Positions 32,431 to 35,499 of a DNA stretch of 35,499 bases are shown one piece after another. The number at the start of each line of letters is the position of its first letter. The first letter of the stretch is position 1. The stretch is from contig JAJAZN010000150.1 of the NCBI GenBank assembly GCA_026785685.1, positions 1 to 35,499 on the forward strand. Direction: 5' to 3'. Made by a program: the position numbers and the translations under genes. Under the pieces are notes generated by a model that was not told where the DNA came from, ran no database searches, and saw nothing but the letters and a program-made list of their open reading frames with translations. This stretch comes from Thermoleophilia bacterium. Lineage in GTDB: Bacteria; Actinomycetota; Thermoleophilia; Gaiellales; Gaiellaceae.

Positions 32431-33440
32431 CGCCACGGATTCGCGTCGCGGTCCTTGCCGGTGGCCGCTCGAGCGAACACGAGATCTCGCTTGCGTCGGC
32501 GCGCTCCGTCATCGAGGCCCTCGATCCCGACCGCTACGAGACGCGTACGATCGAGATCGGCCGTGACGGCGTCTGGGCTCTGCCTCAGGTCGCCGGAGCT
32601 CCCGCCCTCGACGAGGCCCACGCGAGCCTGCCGATTCCCACGGCAGCCGCTCCGCAGGCGCTCGGAGCCGTCGACGTCGTCCTGCCCATTCTGCACGGGC
32701 CGTTCGGTGAGGACGGGACGGTGCAGGGGCTCCTCGAGCTCGCCGACATCCCCTACATCGGTGCGGGTGTGACAGCGTCGGCTCTCTGCATGGACAAGGA
32801 TCTCTTCAAGGCGGTGCTCCGGGACAGGGGTATCCCCGTAGCCTCGAGCGTCACCCTCCGCACGGGTGACGCCGTGGAAAACCCCTTCGGCTACCCCGTG
32901 TTCGTCAAGCCCGCTCGGCTCGGATCCTCGGTGGGCATCTCGAAGGCCACGACCCCCCAGGGGCTCGACGCGGCCGTCGCGCTCGCTCGCCACCACGACG
33001 ACAAGGTGCTCGTCGAGGAGTTTCAGCCGGGCGTCGAGGTGGAGGTCGGCGTGCTCGGCAACCGCGAGCCGATCGCCTCGGTCGTCGGCGAGATCGTGGC
33101 GCATGCCGACTGGTACGACTTCGACGCGAAGTACGCGGCCGGCGGGATGGATCTGATCGTCCCTGCGCGACTGCCGGACGAGACCACGGAGGAGGTGCGC
33201 CGCCTCGCGGTTGAGGCGTTTGTCGCCACCGATTGCGAGGCAATGGCGCGGGTCGACTTCTTCGTCCGTCCCGACGGGCAGGTCGTCGTCAACGAGTTGA
33301 ACACGATCCCGGGTTTTACCGAGACGAGCGTGTACGCGAAACTCTTCGCGGAAAGCGGTATCCCGTACGCAGCCCTGCTCGATCGCCTCGTCGAGCTCGC
33401 GCTCGATCGCCACGCGCAGCGGCGTGCGCTCGCCTACTAA
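32427..33440 (+). CDS. ddl: D-alanine--D-alanine ligase
   Basis: It joins two D-Ala for the peptidoglycan stem peptide. The 337-residue ATP-grasp protein begins RIRVAVLAGGRSSEHEISLASARSV, then LPILHGPFGEDGTVQGLLE. The ATP-grasp core has VFVKPARLGSSVGISKA, and the C-terminus has ARVDFFVRPDGQVVVNELNTIPGFTETS. These residues set the substrate and Mg sites. The GTG overlaps the pknB stop, putting ddl on the cell-wall signalling transcript, which is not its usual place near murC/ftsQ. The TAA overlaps the stop codon of the convergent aminotransferase gene. Confidence 0.96.
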   Translation: MTPRIRVAVLAGGRSSEHEISLASARSVIEALDPDRYETRTIEIGRDGVWALPQVAGAPALDEAHASLPIPTAAAPQALGAVDVVLPILHGPFGEDGTVQGLLELADIPYIGAGVTASALCMDKDLFKAVLRDRGIPVASSVTLRTGDAVENPFGYPVFVKPARLGSSVGISKATTPQGLDAAVALARHHDDKVLVEEFQPGVEVEVGVLGNREPIASVVGEIVAHADWYDFDAKYAAGGMDLIVPARLPDETTEEVRRLAVEAFVATDCEAMARVDFFVRPDGQVVVNELNTIPGFTETSVYAKLFAESGIPYAALLDRLVELALDRHAQRRALAY

Positions 33441-34753
33441 CCGAGGACGCTCTCGAGCGCGTCTTCCCAGACGGCGAGAGCCTCTTCCAGTACCGCATCC
33501 TCGATCGTCAACGGGGCGAGGACGCGGATGCAGTTGCCCGAGATCCCGGCCTTGAGCAAGATCAATCCTCGCTCGAGAGCCGCATCGATCACGGCAGCAG
33601 CGAGTTCCGGCGCCGGCTCCCGGGTTGCGGGATCGTTGACCAGCTCGATCGCGAGCATGGCACCGAGGCCACGAACATCGCCGATCCGCGGCCAGCGCAC
33701 CTGCCAGGCAAGCATTCGCTCACGGATTCGCGCGCCAATCACATTCGCACGTCCGACGAGATCCTCGTCCGCGAAGATGTCGACGACAGCAAGCGCGGCT
33801 GCGAGCGCGACGGGGTTCCCGATGTACGTTCCGCCGATCGCGCCGGAGTGTGGCGCGTCCATGACGGCGGCCTTCCCGATCACGCCCGACAGAGGCAGTC
33901 CGGCAGCGATCGACTTGGCGACGCACATCAGGTCTGCCTCGACCGCGAAGTGCTCCATCGCAAACATCTTCCCTGTGCGTCCGAACCCCGTCTGTACCTC
34001 GTCCGCGACGAGGATGATTCCCTCGCGATCGCAGATCTGGCGAAGACCCTCGACGAACTCGGCCGGCGCCGGGACGAAGCCGCCCTCACCGAGCTGCGGC
34101 TCGAAGACGATCGCGGCGATCTGCGACGGCGCGACGTGAGAGGCAAACATCCACTCGAGCTCGGCAAGTGCGTCCGCTGCCGACGGGCCGCGGTAGGCGT
34201 TCGGGAACGGCGCGCGGTACACCTCGGGAGCGAATGGGCCCATTCCGGTCTTGTACGGATGCACCTTTGACGTCATCGTCATCGCGAGCATCGTGCGTCC
34301 GTGGAACGCCGCCTCGAAGGCGACCACAGCAGAGCGACCGGTGGCGAGCCGCGCGATCTTGACTGCGTTCTCGACGGCTTCTGCGCCTGAGTTGAAGAAC
34401 GCGGCGCGCGTAGGACCGGCGAAAGGGGCGAGATCGCCGAGCCGCTCCGCAAGCTCGATGTAGGACGCGTAGGGCACGACGGTGAAATCGGTGTGCACGA
34501 ACGTCGCTGCCTGCTCCTGAATCGCCTCGACGACCTTCGGGTGACAGTGGCCGACATTGATGACGCCAACCCCGCCGGCGAAATCGATGAACGTGTTGCC
34601 ATCGACATCCGTGACAGTCGCATTCAGAGCCTCGGCAACGAAGACGGGGAGATAGACCTGGAGCGGCTTCGCGATCGCGGTCTCGCTGCGCGCAAGAAGA
34701 TCGCGGGAACGAGGCCCCGGAATCTCGGTGCGAATCTCGATCGATCTCGTCAT
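33437..34753 (-). CDS. gabT: 4-aminobutyrate-type (class III) aminotransferase
   Basis: This PLP enzyme of 438 residues transfers the amino group of GABA or a related omega-amino acid to 2-oxoglutarate. Landmarks are DGNTFIDFAGGVGVINVGHCHPKVV, then FFNSGAEAVENAVKIAR, EAAFHGRTMLAMTMTS, and FEPQLGEGGFVPAP. PLP sites are Asp251 (ADEVQTGFGRTG) and the lysine Lys280 (VAKSIAAGLPLSGVIG). GGTYIGNPVALAAA replaces the more usual GTYGGNP. The overall match is to GabT rather than ornithine or acetylornithine aminotransferase, but related omega-transaminases cannot be excluded. It diverges from pdxH across 47 bases and ends tail-to-tail with ddl. Confidence 0.88.
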   Translation of the reverse strand: MTRSIEIRTEIPGPRSRDLLARSETAIAKPLQVYLPVFVAEALNATVTDVDGNTFIDFAGGVGVINVGHCHPKVVEAIQEQAATFVHTDFTVVPYASYIELAERLGDLAPFAGPTRAAFFNSGAEAVENAVKIARLATGRSAVVAFEAAFHGRTMLAMTMTSKVHPYKTGMGPFAPEVYRAPFPNAYRGPSAADALAELEWMFASHVAPSQIAAIVFEPQLGEGGFVPAPAEFVEGLRQICDREGIILVADEVQTGFGRTGKMFAMEHFAVEADLMCVAKSIAAGLPLSGVIGKAAVMDAPHSGAIGGTYIGNPVALAAALAVVDIFADEDLVGRANVIGARIRERMLAWQVRWPRIGDVRGLGAMLAIELVNDPATREPAPELAAAVIDAALERGLILLKAGISGNCIRVLAPLTIEDAVLEEALAVWEDALESVLG

Positions 34754-34800
34754 GGCCACCGCCGAAGCGTACCGGAGGCCCGAGCGGCTACCCTCGCGGA

Positions 34801-35397
34801 GTGGACGTCCAGGATCTCTCGCCCGACCCGCACGCGCAATTCGACGCGTGGTTCGCCGAGGCGATCGGGGTGGGAGTTCCCGACCCGGAGCAGATGGCGC
34901 TCGCGACGGCGACGCCAGACGGCGCGCCGTCCGTGCGGATGGTTCTGCTGAAAGGGCACGATCCGCGCGGGTTCGTCTTCTACACGAACCGCACGAGCCA
35001 AAAGGGCGCCGACCTTCTCGCGAACCCGCGGGCAGCAGGCGTCCTACACTGGAAGCCGATCGAGCGGCAGGTGCGGCTGGAGGGTGTCGTCGCCGTGATG
35101 GGGGACGACGAATCCGCCGCCTACTTCGCAACAAGGCACCGCGACAGCCAGATCGGCGCCTGGGCGTCGCCGCAGTCGCAGCACGTCGCGGATCGTCAGG
35201 CGCTCGATCGTCGCGTCGCGGAGATCGAGCTGCGCTTCCCGAGGGGCACCGACATACCACTCCCGCCGTTCTGGGGTGGCTACCGCATCGTCGCGACGAT
35301 GATCGAGTTCTGGCAAGGCCAGCCGGCGCGGCTCCACGATCGGATCCGGTACGAGCGCAACTCAGACGGCTGGGAGCGCCGACGGCTCGCGCCGTAG
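34801..35397 (+). CDS. pdxH: Pyridoxamine/pyridoxine 5'-phosphate oxidase
   Basis: This FMN enzyme oxidises PNP or PMP to pyridoxal phosphate. The 198-residue protein shows all the family blocks: SVRMVLLKGHDPRGFVFYTNRTSQKG, then RQVRLEGVV, HRDSQIGAWASPQSQ, LPPFWGGYRIVATMIEFWQGQPARLHDR and the C-terminal RRRLAP. Conserved FMN- and PLP-contact Arg, Ser and Trp residues are present. The GTG start has only a distant GGAG-like stretch upstream. It is divergent from a PLP-dependent aminotransferase, which suggests matched supply of the cofactor. Confidence 0.95.
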   Translation: MDVQDLSPDPHAQFDAWFAEAIGVGVPDPEQMALATATPDGAPSVRMVLLKGHDPRGFVFYTNRTSQKGADLLANPRAAGVLHWKPIERQVRLEGVVAVMGDDESAAYFATRHRDSQIGAWASPQSQHVADRQALDRRVAEIELRFPRGTDIPLPPFWGGYRIVATMIEFWQGQPARLHDRIRYERNSDGWERRRLAP

Positions 35398-35400
35398 TGT

Positions 35401-35446
35401 GGCGTCTCACAACGTTCGACAGGAAAGAGCATCGCTGTGAGACGCC
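35401..35446. repeat. 11-bp perfect inverted repeat after pdxH
   Basis: GGCGTCTCACA (35401-35411) and TGTGAGACGCC (35436-35446) are perfect complements 24 bases apart, starting 4 bases after the pdxH stop. It may be a terminator with a large loop, or an operator for whatever lies beyond the window. The right arm contains a GTG preceded by AGGAAAGAG, so it may overlap the start of a further gene. Confidence 0.5.
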
Positions 35447-35499
35447 GAACTACCGCAATCAACACGGAGTGCGTGTTCAGCCGCCGTACGTCGTACCGG
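35437..35499 (+). CDS. Possible start of a further gene (partial)
   Basis: A GTG at 35437 has AGGAAAGAG about 6 bases upstream and stays open to the window edge, reading VRRRTTAINTECVFSRRTSYR. Twenty-one residues are too few to name a family, and the frame could be chance. The start codon sits inside the right arm of an inverted repeat. Confidence 0.2.
   Translation, partial: MRRRTTAINTECVFSRRTSYR

Noticed and set aside
33437-33440. Interleaved stop codons of ddl and the aminotransferase as a special signal
   Set aside because: A few bases of tail-to-tail overlap is common in compact genomes and shows no further structure here.
1-35499. tRNA or rRNA genes, CRISPR arrays, insertion sequences, prophage or defence genes
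   Set aside because: No conserved tRNA arm pattern, direct-repeat array, transposase, integrase or phage protein was recognisable in any part of the window.

Overview
The window is about 35.5 kb of GC-rich, densely packed DNA with many GTG starts and 4-base GTGA/ATGA overlaps between genes. It carries the actinobacterial cell-wall signalling cluster fhaA-fhaB-pstP-rodA-pbpA-pknB. I read it as Actinomycetota; a deep lineage such as Thermoleophilia is a guess. The left edge (about 60-140) is a G/C homopolymer-rich stretch where an argJ frame stops matching its family, so the first ~140 bases may be an assembly artefact.

Region 1 (1-10.8 kb) is amino-acid biosynthesis. argC and a truncated argJ run leftward. 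Diverging from them is one long rightward operon: ilvB-ilvN-ilvC-hom-thrC-thrB-sulfurtransferase-ilvD. Most junctions overlap by 4 bases, which suggests translational coupling. Together these genes make threonine from aspartate semialdehyde and carry out the acetohydroxyacid synthase, isomeroreductase and dehydratase steps of Ile/Val synthesis. ilvA is not in the window. Ahead of ilvB is a short open frame ending in Ile/Leu/Thr codons, followed by mutually exclusive hairpins, which fits a transcription attenuator.

Region 2 (10.9-14.8 kb) holds a 1-Cys peroxiredoxin, a leftward short-chain dehydrogenase, a UspA-type stress protein, and an FAD oxidoreductase fused to a CBS pair.

Region 3 (14.8-20.3 kb) starts with a SAM-I (S-box) riboswitch that precedes a second, zinc-ribbon threonine-synthase-like gene. 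leuC, leuD, leuB and pheA follow. Two near-identical 21-bp palindromes, 53 bp apart, lie between leuD and leuB. leuA is not in the window.

Region 4 (20.3-23.7 kb) is leftward: an HNH endonuclease, an HMG-CoA-lyase-like enzyme, a DUF4446 protein and a membrane-anchored protein with a CARDB-like domain. The 200-bp gap between the last two is almost entirely one nested inverted-repeat element. Its 23-bp terminal stem contains the Shine-Dalgarno sequence of the DUF4446 gene.

Region 5 (23.7-33.4 kb) is rightward: a polytopic membrane Ser/Thr kinase, two FHA proteins, PP2C phosphatase, RodA/FtsW, PBP2-type transpeptidase, PASTA kinase PknB and D-Ala-D-Ala ligase. This is a phospho-signalling and peptidoglycan-synthesis unit. 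The right end has a leftward GABA-type aminotransferase and a divergent pdxH, which makes the PLP such aminotransferases need.

The best candidates for something undescribed are the folded element at 22278-22480, the twin palindromes at 18211-18284, and the SAM-riboswitch control of a threonine-synthase paralogue.
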